DNA of 16,772 nucleotides from an uncultured Pseudoflavonifractor sp. (GCA_947575475.1 CANPNN010000012.1:1-16772), one strand, 5' to 3'. Shown: positions 1 through 8,156, counted from the first letter of the stretch. A program made the numbers and translations. Notes: a model not told the origin generated them from the letters alone.

Positions 1-464
1 GCCATGTCGTAGTCGGGGTGGGGCTTGCCGCCCACGCCCAGACGGATCCGGGGGAACTGGTCGGTGTGGAGGTGGGAAATGATGTTTTTGAGGCCGTTAT
101 GGCCCCCGGCGGAGCCGCTTTGGCGGATGCGGAGCTTGCCGGGGGGGAGGGAGACCTCGTCGGAGATCACAAGGATATGCTCCGGGGGTATTTTGTAAAA
201 GGAGGCGGCGGGGGCCACCGCCTCCCCGGAGAGGTTCATATAGGTGACGGGCTTCATGAGAAGCACGGTCTGCCCCCCCAGGGAGGCGGTGTTGGTGAGG
301 GCCTTGAATTTCAGGCGCTGGACGGGGATGTCCAGGTCGTCGGCGAGCTGGTCGATGACGTCAAAGCCCACGTTGTGGCGGGTGTGCTCGTACTGATCGC
401 CCATGTTGCCCAGGCCCACGATGAGCCAGGAGACGGGGCCGGCGGGTTTGCGGGAGAAAAACAT
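1..464 (-). CDS. pth: Peptidyl-tRNA hydrolase, C-terminus cut by window edge
   Basis: Pth cleaves the ester bond of peptidyl-tRNAs that drop off ribosomes, recycling tRNA in the cytoplasm. About 154 N-terminal residues are present of a protein usually near 185-200. Seen in the translation: the GLGNMG opening motif, TRHNVGFDVID with the catalytic histidine, MNLSG with a conserved asparagine, ISDEVSLP with the conserved aspartate, and GHNGLKN. These are the active-site and tRNA-contact motifs of the Pth family in the correct order. The ATG at 464 follows a GGAGG site at 473-477. The gene lies downstream of prs, matching the common Firmicutes glmU-prs-pth order. A strong hairpin plus U-run ends only 14 bases before the start codon, so expression probably depends on read-through from prs. 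The C-terminal end is outside the window. Confidence 0.95.
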   Translation of the reverse strand, partial: MFFSRKPAGPVSWLIVGLGNMGDQYEHTRHNVGFDVIDQLADDLDIPVQRLKFKALTNTASLGGQTVLLMKPVTYMNLSGEAVAPAASFYKIPPEHILVISDEVSLPPGKLRIRQSGSAGGHNGLKNIISHLHTDQFPRIRLGVGGKPHPDYDM

Positions 465-478
465 GATGAGATACCTCC

Positions 479-508
479 AAAAAAGGGGCGGGGCGTTTGC
501 CCCGCCCC
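479..508 (-). terminator. Intrinsic terminator or attenuator between prs and pth
   Basis: On the minus strand a perfect 10-bp GC-only stem (arms 499-508 and 485-494) with a 4-base loop is followed by six U (complement of 479-484). It begins 15 bases after the prs stop and its U-run directly abuts the pth ribosome site. No room exists for a separate promoter between hairpin and pth, so it may be a leaky terminator setting the prs:pth ratio. Confidence 0.85.
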
Positions 509-523
509 GTAGGGTTTCTGCTT

Positions 524-1486
<963 letters not shown>

Positions 1487-1562
1487 AGTCTCCATCCTCT
1501 CAATCTCTTTTGTATTTCTGCATATATCCTTTTTCTTATAAAATGTATCATGCCTGGCGGGG

Positions 1563-2726
1563 TTACTTTTTGCGGCGCTTTTTGACCCAGTTCTTTTTTA
1601 CCGTCTGCCGGTCCCGGGCGATGGCCAGGGAGTCGGGGGGCACATCCTCGGTAATGGTGGAGCCGGCGGCGGTGTAGGCCCCCTCCCCAACGGTGACGGG
1701 GGCCACCAGGTTGGTGTTGCAGCCGATGAAGGCGTGGTCGCCGATGGTGGTGCGGAACTTCTTTTCCCCGTCGTAGTTCACCGTGACGGTGCCGCAGCCA
1801 AAATTCACCCCGGCCCCTACGTCGGAGTCCCCCACGTAGGTGAGATGGTTGATCTTGGTGCCCTCTCCCACCACGGAGTTCTTCAGCTCCACAAAGTCGC
1901 CGATCTTGGCCTTTTGATGGAGGTGGCAGTGGGGGCGGATATAGGCAAAGGGGCCGATGATGACCCCGTCCTCCACAACGGATTCGTTGAGCTGGGAGGA
2001 GTTGATCTGGACCTGGTCCCCCACGGTGCAGTCCCGGATCATGGTGTTGGGGCCGAGAAGGGCGTTCTGGCCCACGGTGGTCCGGCCCCGAAGGATGGTG
2101 CCGGGGAGGAGGGTGGAGCCGGCCCCCACAGTGGAGGCGGGGCCTATGTAGGTGTGGTCGCCGTCCATGACCCGGACCCCGGCGGCGAGCATCCGCTCCA
2201 CCCCCAGGCTTTGGGCCAGAGGCTCCACGGTGGCGCAGCGGTAGCTGAGGTCGTCCTTCAGGGGAAGGACCCGGCCCTGGAAGGGCTTGGGGTCACCCAG
2301 AGCGGAGAGGGCCTCGTCAAAATTCTTTCCGTCCTTCAAAGCGGCGGCCAGGGCCGCGCCCCGGAGGGTGTAGACGCTCTTTTGGGCGCCGTCCTTGCCG
2401 GGAAGGGAGAAGTGGGTCCCCGCGGGGGCCAGAAGGATGGGGCGGGTCACCACGGTGACGGGGCCGGGGACCTGGGACAAAAAGTCCGCCAAGCGGGCGG
2501 GAGCGTCGGTGGCCTGGGAGGTGACAAAGCTGGTCCCCTGGGGGAAGCAGGCCGCCGCAGTTTCCTGCTGGGCGGCGTCACAGACCACAAGAAAACGTTC
2601 TATGCCCGATCGGCGGAGAGTTTCCGACAGCCACAGGGCCGCCGGGTCGAAGAGAATATCCTGGAAAAACAGGGCCGAGCCGCGCTCGTCCCGGTCAAGA
2701 AATACAATGGCGCCCAGACTGTCCAT
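1563..2726 (-). CDS. glmU: GlmU-like glucosamine-1-phosphate acetyltransferase with degenerate uridyltransferase domain
   Basis: The C-terminal half (about residues 190-387) is a left-handed beta-helix acetyltransferase. It keeps the residues known from E. coli GlmU: Arg264, Lys282, catalytic His294 in NHLTYVGD, Tyr297, Asn308 and the NYDG pair 318-319. It should acetylate GlcN-1-P in UDP-GlcNAc synthesis. The N-terminal half (about 185 residues versus ~230 normally) still looks like a shrunken nucleotidyltransferase fold. However, the LAAGxGTRM..PK loop is replaced by FLDRDERG, and the GDxPL motif reads TRPIL. The uridyltransferase activity is therefore probably lost. Total length is 387 versus about 455 residues. 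The start has a TGAGGTG site 7 bases upstream and a promoter at 2777-2805. It is first gene of glmU-prs-pth. Confidence 0.9.
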   Translation of the reverse strand: MDSLGAIVFLDRDERGSALFFQDILFDPAALWLSETLRRSGIERFLVVCDAAQQETAAACFPQGTSFVTSQATDAPARLADFLSQVPGPVTVVTRPILLAPAGTHFSLPGKDGAQKSVYTLRGAALAAALKDGKNFDEALSALGDPKPFQGRVLPLKDDLSYRCATVEPLAQSLGVERMLAAGVRVMDGDHTYIGPASTVGAGSTLLPGTILRGRTTVGQNALLGPNTMIRDCTVGDQVQINSSQLNESVVEDGVIIGPFAYIRPHCHLHQKAKIGDFVELKNSVVGEGTKINHLTYVGDSDVGAGVNFGCGTVTVNYDGEKKFRTTIGDHAFIGCNTNLVAPVTVGEGAYTAAGSTITEDVPPDSLAIARDRQTVKKNWVKKRRKK

Positions 2727-2776
2727 GGGAGGTCACCTCAGTGCCGGCATATGCCGAAGATTTTTCCATCATAAAT

Positions 2777-2805
2777 ATTATAGCAGACGCCGGGGGGAAA
2801 TGCAA
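2777..2805 (-). promoter_or_regulatory. Sigma-A type promoter for glmU-prs-pth
   Basis: Minus-strand TTGCAT (complement of 2800-2805), a 17-base spacer, then a perfect TATAAT (complement of 2777-2782). It lies about 50 bases upstream of the glmU start and just beyond the terminator of the HD-domain gene, so it is placed to start the operon. Confidence 0.75.
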
Positions 2806-2818
2806 AGAAAATAAAAAG

Positions 2819-2847
2819 AAAAAAGCCCCCTTTTTGGGGGCTTTTTT
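2819..2847 (-). terminator. Intrinsic terminator after the HD-domain gene
   Basis: A 12-bp symmetric stem (arms 2819-2830 and 2836-2847, core GCCCCC/GGGGGC) has a 5-base loop and T-rich flanks on both strands. It therefore reads as a terminator in either direction. It lies 25 bases past the stop codon of the minus-strand HD-domain gene, its most likely user. Confidence 0.9.
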
Positions 2848-2871
2848 AGAGGAAATGACAGAAAATCCGTC

Positions 2872-3357
2872 TCAGGCGGCCAGAACGGCCCGGAGCTTCA
2901 TGCGCCGGAAGAGCTGGACCACCTCCGCGGTGGCGCACAGCTTGTCGGCCAGGCTCACCACCCAGGCCTCCCGGGAGCGGGGCAGGTGGAGGGCCAGGGG
3001 CCACATGTGGGCCAGGATGATGTTCCGCTCCAGCTTGGACAGGGAGGTGAGGCGGCTGGCGTTCCGGAGGGCAAAGACCGGGTGGTCAAAGCACTGCAGG
3101 CCCGGATGGGCGCTCTGGTCGTTCCAGCGGTATAGGTACAGGTCGTGGAGAAGCCCCGCCCGGGCGCAGGAGCGGTAGTTCAGCCCCCAGCGGCGCCCCA
3201 GGCGGAAGGCCACGTAGGCCACAAAGACGGAGTGCTCGTAGCAGTTGACCCCGGGGTGGTGGGGCAGAGAGCGCATGGATTGGACCTGGGGGGTATCCAG
3301 AAGCCCGTCCAGGCAGTCCAGGAAAGCGGTCCAGTTGGGAAGGTCGATGAGACGCAT
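2872..3357 (-). CDS. Small HD-domain phosphohydrolase family protein
   Basis: This 161-residue protein has a complete metal-binding HD signature: Glu41-His42 (YEHS), His71-Asp72 (LLHD), His92 (FDHP), His117 (LAHM) and Asp138 (LADK). HD proteins of this kind are cytoplasmic metal-dependent phosphohydrolases; the substrate here is not known. No extra sensor or synthetase domain is present. The ATG at 3357 is preceded by AAGGAGG with good spacing. The gene has its own promoter (3414-3442) and terminator (2819-2847), so it is likely a single-gene unit. It is divergent from the ytrA-like operon and codirectional with glmU. No signal peptide or membrane segment is visible. A role in nucleotide or second-messenger turnover is possible but not shown. 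Confidence 0.88.
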   Translation of the reverse strand: MRLIDLPNWTAFLDCLDGLLDTPQVQSMRSLPHHPGVNCYEHSVFVAYVAFRLGRRWGLNYRSCARAGLLHDLYLYRWNDQSAHPGLQCFDHPVFALRNASRLTSLSKLERNIILAHMWPLALHLPRSREAWVVSLADKLCATAEVVQLFRRMKLRAVLAA

Positions 3358-3387
3358 GGGGATTCCTCCTTGTGGGGGAAAGTGGAC

Positions 3388-3402
3388 GGGCGGAGCCCGC
3401 CC
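3388..3402. repeat. GC-rich inverted repeat in the HD gene leader
   Basis: GGGCGG-AGC-CCGCCC is a 6-bp perfect inverted repeat with a 3-base loop, flanked by the sequence CTACAG. It lies between the promoter and ribosome site of the HD-domain gene. It shares its GGGGCGGG core with the hairpins at 485-508 and 6762-6791. No U-run follows, so it is not a terminator. Confidence 0.5.
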
Positions 3403-3413
3403 CTACAGACCTT

Positions 3414-3442
3414 ATTATAATAGGGGTTTTGCCGTTTGTCAC
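3414..3442 (-). promoter_or_regulatory. Sigma-A type promoter for the HD-domain gene
   Basis: Minus-strand GTGACA (complement of 3437-3442; 5 of 6 matches to TTGACA), a 17-base spacer and a perfect TATAAT (complement of 3414-3419). It drives a leader of roughly 50 bases before the HD-domain gene start. It lies in the 214-base divergent intergenic region that also carries the ytrA promoter. Confidence 0.8.
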
Positions 3443-3495
3443 TGGAAAAAAGAAAAAACTCTGAAAATCGTAAGCTTTTCGTAAGACTTATCCCC

Positions 3496-3524
3496 TTGAT
3501 TCCCAGGGAAGGAATGGGTATACT
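3496..3524 (+). promoter_or_regulatory. Sigma-A type promoter for the ytrA-type ABC operon
   Basis: TTGATT (3496-3501), a 17-base spacer and TATACT (3519-3524). The expected transcription start near 3531 falls inside the inverted repeat at 3526-3550. A repressor bound there would block initiation. Confidence 0.8.
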
Positions 3525-3525
3525 G

Positions 3526-3555
3526 ACTGTACTAAAGGGCGTAATACAGTTACGC
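3526..3555. promoter_or_regulatory. Putative YtrA/GntR operator
   Basis: ACTGTA (3526-3531), exactly 13 bases, then TACAGT (3545-3550) form a perfect inverted repeat. As I recall it, the operator of the YtrA subfamily of GntR repressors in Bacillus has the same architecture, AGTGTA-N13-TACACT. A second perfect palindrome, GCGTAA-N5-TTACGC (3539-3555), overlaps it. The position just downstream of the -10 box and before the GntR gene suggests autorepression. Confidence 0.72.
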
Positions 3556-3571
3556 GGAAGGGAGTGGGGCC

Positions 3572-3952
3572 ATGATCAGTCTCAATTACCGGGACGCCCG
3601 GCCCATTTACGAGCAGGTCCGGGACGGGCTGCGGCACCTGGTGGTCACCGGGGCCATTGCCCAGGGGGAAAGGCTGCCCTCGGTCCGGGCGCTGGCGGCC
3701 AGCCTTGCCATCAACCCCAACACGATACAGCGGGCTTACGCCGCGCTGGAGGAGGAGGGGTATTTGTCCTCCGAGCCGGGGCGGGGAGCTTTCGCCGCCA
3801 GGGGCGGCGGGGAGAAGAACATCCGCAGGGAGGAGCTGCTGCGGCAGTTTGACGCCTCGGCCCGGGAGCTGGTGTTTCTGGGGATGAGCTTGGAGGAGCT
3901 GGCGGAGCGCATCCAGCAGGCGGGATGGGAGAGAAAGGGGGCGGGAGCATGA
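3572..3952 (+). CDS. GntR-family (YtrA subfamily) transcriptional repressor
   Basis: This 126-residue protein has an N-terminal winged helix (about residues 10-78). It carries the standard GntR motifs PIYEQV, GERLPSVRALAASL, NPNTIQRAYAALEEEGYL and the wing SEPGRGAF. It is followed by only ~45 residues, with no large effector domain. That length and its position in front of an ABC transporter are typical of the YtrA subfamily, whose members repress their own transporter operon. A GGAAGGGAG ribosome site precedes the ATG at 3572. The stop codon overlaps the ATG of the ABC ATPase gene (ATGA), implying translational coupling. The operator proposed at 3526-3555 would make it autoregulated. The inducing signal is unknown; cell-envelope antibiotics act on some relatives. 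Confidence 0.93.
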   Translation: MISLNYRDARPIYEQVRDGLRHLVVTGAIAQGERLPSVRALAASLAINPNTIQRAYAALEEEGYLSSEPGRGAFAARGGGEKNIRREELLRQFDASARELVFLGMSLEELAERIQQAGWERKGAGA

Positions 3953-4851
3953 TCGAGATACAGGCGGTGAGCAAGAGCTTTGACGGGTTCAAGGCTCTGG
4001 ACGGCCTCACCATGACGGTACCCACCGGGGCCATCTATGGGCTGGTGGGACCAAACGGGGCGGGGAAATCCACCATCCTGCGGCACGTCACCGGGGTCTA
4101 TCAGCAGGACAGCGGCCTTGTCCTGGTGGACGGGCAGACGGTGTACGAAAACCCCGCCGTGAAGGAGAAGATCGCCGACATCCCCGACGAGCTGTACTAC
4201 TTTGGCTCGGCCTCCACCCGGGATATGGCCCGGTTTTACAGGGGGGTTTATCCCAGGTTTGACGAGAAGCGGTATGAGACACTGAAGGAGGTCTTTCAGA
4301 CCGTGGACGAGAAGCGGCCCATCCGCCGGCTTTCCAAGGGGATGCAGAAGCAGGCCGCCTTCTGGCTGGCCCTGTGCCTGCGGCCCCAGGTGCTGGTGCT
4401 GGACGAGCCGGTGGACGGGCTGGACCCGGTGATGCGCCGGCAGGTTTGGTCCCTGCTCATGTCCGACGTGGCCCAGGACGGGACCACGGTGCTGGTGTCC
4501 TCCCACAACCTGCGGGAACTGGAGGATGTGTGTGACCACGTGGGGATCCTGTCCCACGGCAAGGTGCTGGTGGAGAGGAGCCTGAGCGACCTGCAGGAGA
4601 ATCTGGTGAAGATGCAGGTGGTGTTCCAGACAAGGGAGCTGCCCCAGCTTCCCGAGGACATGGAGGTGCTGAACGTCCAGCAGGTGGGGCGCATCCATAC
4701 CCTCATCGTTCGGGGACGGGCTGACGAGGTGACCAACCGGCTGGCGGTCTATTCCCCCATCCTGATGGACGCCCTGCCCCTGACGCTGGAGGAGATTTTC
4801 ATTTATGAGCTGGGAGGTGAGGACTATGCCGTTCGAGATATCGTCCTCTGA
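3949..4851 (+). CDS. ABC transporter ATP-binding protein, YtrB-like
   Basis: This 300-residue ATPase subunit energises the permease encoded next. Walker A GPNGAGKST is at residues 34-42, the signature is LSKGM (128-132), and Walker B VLVLDEP (148-154) is followed by the D-loop GLDP. The H-loop histidine is at 186 (SSHNL). The LSKGM variant is common in this exporter family. The usual Q-loop glutamine is not apparent (IADIPDELYYF at 76-86). The C-terminal ~90 residues form an accessory region seen in many such ATPases. The start at 3949 (GGGAG site, ATGA overlap with the repressor stop) is preferred over an in-frame ATG at 3925 inside the upstream gene. The gene overlaps the permease gene by 26 bases. 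Confidence 0.93.
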   Translation: MIEIQAVSKSFDGFKALDGLTMTVPTGAIYGLVGPNGAGKSTILRHVTGVYQQDSGLVLVDGQTVYENPAVKEKIADIPDELYYFGSASTRDMARFYRGVYPRFDEKRYETLKEVFQTVDEKRPIRRLSKGMQKQAAFWLALCLRPQVLVLDEPVDGLDPVMRRQVWSLLMSDVAQDGTTVLVSSHNLRELEDVCDHVGILSHGKVLVERSLSDLQENLVKMQVVFQTRELPQLPEDMEVLNVQQVGRIHTLIVRGRADEVTNRLAVYSPILMDALPLTLEEIFIYELGGEDYAVRDIVL

Positions 4852-6751
4852 GAGGAAGGGCTGGTTCAGCCTGACCCTCCTTCAGAAAAACTGGGCCCGG
4901 TTCTGGCCCCTGGCGGCGGGGTATGGACTGCTCCAGTTTTTCATGCTGCCCATGAACATGATCACCCAGGCGGGCTACGCCTCGGACGTCTCCCGCCGCT
5001 TTGCCAACGAACTGGTCTCCGCCGCCGTGTGGGCGGGGCCTATGGGGCTGCTCTTCGGATGTCTGGCGGCCATGGCGCTGTTTTTCTACCTGATGAACGG
5101 TCGCTCGGTGGGGATGCTCCACGCCCTGCCTATCCGCCGGGAGGGGCTGTTCCTCACCAACTGGGTCACAGGGCTGAGCTTCTTCCTGGTCCCCAACGCC
5201 GCGGTGGCCCTGATCGCGCTGGCGGTGGAGGGGGTCTTTGGGGGGATGTGGCCGGGGCTTACCCTGCGGTGGTTCGCCCTCCATACGGTCATCGCCATGT
5301 TCTTTTTCTGCTTTGCGGTGTGCTGCGCCATGTTTACCGGGCACATTCTGGCCCTGCCGGTGTTCTACGGGGTGCTCAACGGCCTGGTGGCGGGGCTGTG
5401 CATGCTGGTGGACAACGCCATGGACGTGCTGCTGGTGGGGTATGCGGGCAACGACCTGCTCAGTTCCCCTCTGACCCGGTGGTGCACCCCGTTATGGCAC
5501 CTGATCTGGAAGATCGAGGCCGTGGACTCCACGGCGGCGGGGGGATACTATACCGCCCAGGGAACCGCCATCGCTTTGGGTTACTGCCTGGTGCTGGGGG
5601 CGGCCTTCACCCTCATCGCCGTGGTGGTCTATCAGCACCGGCAGCTGGAGCGGGCCGGGGACGTGGTCACCGTGAGCTGGGTCCGGCCCATCTTCCAGTG
5701 GGGGGTGGGGATCTGTACGGGGCTGGCCCTGGGCAGCATCCTCTATGAGAACTTTTTCCGCCGGCAGGGGGCCTGGGCCTTTGTGACTTTGGTGGCCCTG
5801 TGCGCCGTGCTGGGGGCCTTTGTGGCCCGGATGTTCCTCAAGAAGACCCTGCGGGTCTTTGCCGAGGGGTGGAAGAGCTGCCTGCCTGTGGGCCTTGCCA
5901 TGCTTTTGCTGCTGGGGGGAGCCAAGGCCGACCTCTTTGGTTACCAGCGGTGGACCCCGGAGCCGGAGCTGGTGGAGAGCGTTTACCTTGGAAATATGGA
6001 CAGCGCCCCCTATGATGGGGGAAGGAGCGGGGTCACCATCACCGACCCGGCGCTCATTGGGAAGATCGTGGAGCTTCACAGAGAGCTGGTGAAGGACCTG
6101 GATACGCTGGAGCGGACCCGGTGGAACGAGGTGGAGTACAGGACCGACCCCACCGGGAGCTGGGAGGTCAGCGGGGACACCGGGCTGCGGTTGGAATATC
6201 ACATGAAGGACAGCAGCTTTGAGAACCGGTGGTATACCAGCGTTCCCGTCAGCGAGGAGCTGCTGGCCGATCCGGACTCCTGCGCGGCCCGGCTGGAGGC
6301 CCTGCTCAACGAGCCGGAGGTGCTCCGGGAGATGTATCTGGGCTGGACGGTGGAGCAGGAGGTGTCCGTGGCCTCGGGCTGGCTGTCCAATGTGAACACC
6401 CAGGAAGACCGGGGGGAGGTCGAACTCACCGAGGAGCAGGCCCGGGCCCTGTGGGAGGCCTTCTTGGAGGACCTGGACGCGGGGCGCATCCACCGCTATC
6501 TGCTGGACAGCAGGGAGCGGGCGGAGAACTGCTACTATACCGACATGGAGTTTACTCTGAACCTGACCTATTTTGGATCCGACGGGGAGCGGAACGTTCA
6601 GGCCGGTCATTTGCCGGTGACGGTGCAGAAGTCGGCTTCGTCCATGATGGCGGTACTGGAGAAGGAGGGGCTGGCGGAGCTGCTCCTGTCCCGGGAGACG
6701 GAGCGGTATCCCGCCACCCATGAGGCGTCCTACGTGGAGGCTGCGGGATAA
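4826..6751 (+). CDS. ABC transporter permease with large extracytoplasmic C-terminal domain
   Basis: This 641-residue membrane protein is the partner of the preceding ATPase. The first ~370 residues hold about 8-10 hydrophobic segments, for example near residues 25-40, 67-90, 110-135, 150-200, 245-270, 290-310, 320-340 and 350-365. The remaining ~270 residues are hydrophilic, acidic and rich in Trp/Tyr, probably outside the cell, and I recognise no domain there. The ATG at 4826 is preceded by GGGAGGTGAGG; an in-frame ATG at 4805 lacks such a site. The operon ends with a perfect terminator 11 bases downstream. The substrate is unknown. The YtrA-type context suggests export or defence at the cell envelope, which is an inference. 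One permease gene suggests a homodimer. Confidence 0.85.
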   Translation: MPFEISSSERKGWFSLTLLQKNWARFWPLAAGYGLLQFFMLPMNMITQAGYASDVSRRFANELVSAAVWAGPMGLLFGCLAAMALFFYLMNGRSVGMLHALPIRREGLFLTNWVTGLSFFLVPNAAVALIALAVEGVFGGMWPGLTLRWFALHTVIAMFFFCFAVCCAMFTGHILALPVFYGVLNGLVAGLCMLVDNAMDVLLVGYAGNDLLSSPLTRWCTPLWHLIWKIEAVDSTAAGGYYTAQGTAIALGYCLVLGAAFTLIAVVVYQHRQLERAGDVVTVSWVRPIFQWGVGICTGLALGSILYENFFRRQGAWAFVTLVALCAVLGAFVARMFLKKTLRVFAEGWKSCLPVGLAMLLLLGGAKADLFGYQRWTPEPELVESVYLGNMDSAPYDGGRSGVTITDPALIGKIVELHRELVKDLDTLERTRWNEVEYRTDPTGSWEVSGDTGLRLEYHMKDSSFENRWYTSVPVSEELLADPDSCAARLEALLNEPEVLREMYLGWTVEQEVSVASGWLSNVNTQEDRGEVELTEEQARALWEAFLEDLDAGRIHRYLLDSRERAENCYYTDMEFTLNLTYFGSDGERNVQAGHLPVTVQKSASSMMAVLEKEGLAELLLSRETERYPATHEASYVEAAG

Positions 6752-6761
6752 AACCGGGCGG

Positions 6762-6796
6762 TACAGGGGCGGGAATTTTCCCGCCCCTGTATTTTT
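6762..6796 (+). terminator. Intrinsic terminator of the ABC operon
   Basis: A perfect 12-bp stem (6762-6773 with 6780-6791), a 6-base loop and then five T (6792-6796). It begins 11 bases after the permease stop codon. Confidence 0.93.
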
Positions 6797-6839
6797 GCCT
6801 TTGAAATTGGAAACTTTTTGAAAACTATCTGTTCCGCCA

Positions 6840-6868
6840 TTGTTTTGACATAGAATTCATGGTACAAT
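6840..6868 (+). promoter_or_regulatory. Probable promoter of the PrsA-like gene
   Basis: TTGTTT (6840-6845), a 17-base spacer, then TACAAT (6863-6868). A perfect TTGACA (6845-6850) overlaps this -35 but pairs at 17 bases only with the weak TACCCT (6868-6873). Either way transcription should start near 6875, about 25 bases before the start codon. Confidence 0.6.
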
Positions 6869-6901
6869 ACCCTCTATCACGCAGGATCGAGGAGGAACAA
6901 A

Positions 6902-8104
6902 ATGAAAAAGATAAGGATCGCGGCGGCGCTGCTGGCCGCCGCTGTGCTCACCGGCTGCAGCGCTCAGGGGCCTGTGCCTGCTGGGGCGGACGGGCACGAC
7001 ATCGTGCAGGAGGTGCTGGGCGTGCCGGGGAGCACGACCATTTTGACCATCGATGGAACGGAGGTGCCGGCGGAGCGGTATCTCTTCTGGCTGGTGAACT
7101 CCATTGAGACCCAGAAGATGTACGGTACGGCTCTGGAGACCGACGAGGACTGGATCCAGCAGGTGAACGGCCTTACGATCCGGGACGCCATTAAGATGGA
7201 CGCGCTGGACACCATGGTCCTTTATCAAGTGGTGGAGAACCATGCCGCCGCCCGGGGAGTGGCGGTCAGCCAGGAGGAGCTGGATGAGCTTAACGCCCAA
7301 ATCCAGGAGCTGGTGGACCAGGCCGGCGGGGAGGAGTATTTCCAGAACCGGCTGGACGGGGTGTGCATCAGCAGAGAGGGCTTTTTGACCATGAACCAGG
7401 TCCAGTATTTGGACCAGGCGCTGATGGAAGTGATGGAGGACGCCGGCGAGCTGGATGTGACGGCGGAGGAGATAGACGACTTCATCGAGGAGTACGGCAT
7501 ATACGGGGCCAAGCATATCCTCCTGTCCACCCGGCGCACCAACGCCGATGGCACTGGGTATGAGGATTTCTCCGACGAGGAGAAGGCCCAGGTGCTGGCC
7601 AAGGCCCAGGATCTGCGCCAGCAGCTCCGGGACGCCGGGGACAGCGAGAGTCTTTTCGACGAGCTGATGAATGAGTACAGTGAGGATGGCCGCGACGAGG
7701 ATGGGAATCTGTCCGCCCCCGATGGATACACCCTGGCCTATGCCGGGCAGATGGTCCCCGAGTTTGAGCAGGGCGCCCTGGCTCTGGAGGTGGGGCAGAT
7801 CAGCGAGCCCATCCAGACCGATTACGGCTACCATATCATCCTCCGGATCCCCGAGGACCGGGCGCAGATCGAGGAGAACCTGGACAGCGATTACAAAATG
7901 GGCGTTATGGTCCAGGGGTGGATGGAGAATGCTGATGTACAGACTACCGACCTTTATGACGAGCTGGACCCCAAGACTTTTTACGAGAAGCTCCAGCAGG
8001 TCAACGAGGGTAAGCTGACCCAGGCCCCCGCCCCGGAGGAGAGCACGGAGCCTTCCGGGACTCCGGAGGAGAGCGCGGAACCCACCGGGACCCCAGCGGG
8101 GTAA
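6902..8104 (+). CDS. PrsA/PpiC-type peptidyl-prolyl isomerase lipoprotein
   Basis: This 400-residue secreted foldase catalyses cis-trans isomerisation of prolyl bonds in exported proteins at the outer face of the membrane. It has a lipoprotein signal peptide (KKIR, a hydrophobic stretch, lipobox LTGC with Cys19). A SurA-N-like chaperone region follows (about residues 45-200). The parvulin domain (about 202-317) opens with AKHILL and closes with GQISEPIQTDYGYHIILR, the hallmark of the family. The tail (about 375-400) is a Pro/Glu/Ser/Thr-rich repeat (ESTEPSGTPEESAEPTGTP). The start has GGAGGAAC 3-10 bases upstream. The gene stands alone between two terminators, with its own promoter. PrsA-type function is inferred from domain layout. 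Another extracytoplasmic PpiC-type foldase would look the same. Confidence 0.92.
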   Translation: MKKIRIAAALLAAAVLTGCSAQGPVPAGADGHDIVQEVLGVPGSTTILTIDGTEVPAERYLFWLVNSIETQKMYGTALETDEDWIQQVNGLTIRDAIKMDALDTMVLYQVVENHAAARGVAVSQEELDELNAQIQELVDQAGGEEYFQNRLDGVCISREGFLTMNQVQYLDQALMEVMEDAGELDVTAEEIDDFIEEYGIYGAKHILLSTRRTNADGTGYEDFSDEEKAQVLAKAQDLRQQLRDAGDSESLFDELMNEYSEDGRDEDGNLSAPDGYTLAYAGQMVPEFEQGALALEVGQISEPIQTDYGYHIILRIPEDRAQIEENLDSDYKMGVMVQGWMENADVQTTDLYDELDPKTFYEKLQQVNEGKLTQAPAPEESTEPSGTPEESAEPTGTPAG

Positions 8105-8119
8105 AGGCGAAGCAAGGCG

Positions 8120-8156
8120 AAAATTGGCGGAGCGTCCCTGCTCCGCCAATTTTTTT
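8120..8156 (+). terminator. Intrinsic terminator of the PrsA-like gene
   Basis: A 14-bp stem (8120-8133 with 8140-8153) has a GC core GGCGGAGC, a 6-base loop and a T-run to 8156. It starts 15 bases after the stop codon. Confidence 0.92.

Noticed and set aside
1496..1562. Separate promoter or terminator between glmU and prs
   Set aside because: The 67-base AT-rich linker has TATAAG- and GATATAT-like words on the minus strand but no matching -35 at the proper spacing and no hairpin plus U-run.
3736..4698. Long minus-strand open frame opposite the ABC ATPase gene
   Set aside because: The composition (His, Leu, Gln, Pro) is that of a mirror frame of GC-rich coding DNA, and the opposite strand has an unmistakable ABC ATPase.
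6857..8149. 430-codon minus-strand frame opposite the PrsA-like gene
   Set aside because: It is a shadow of a well-supported lipoprotein gene and would run through its terminator and promoter.
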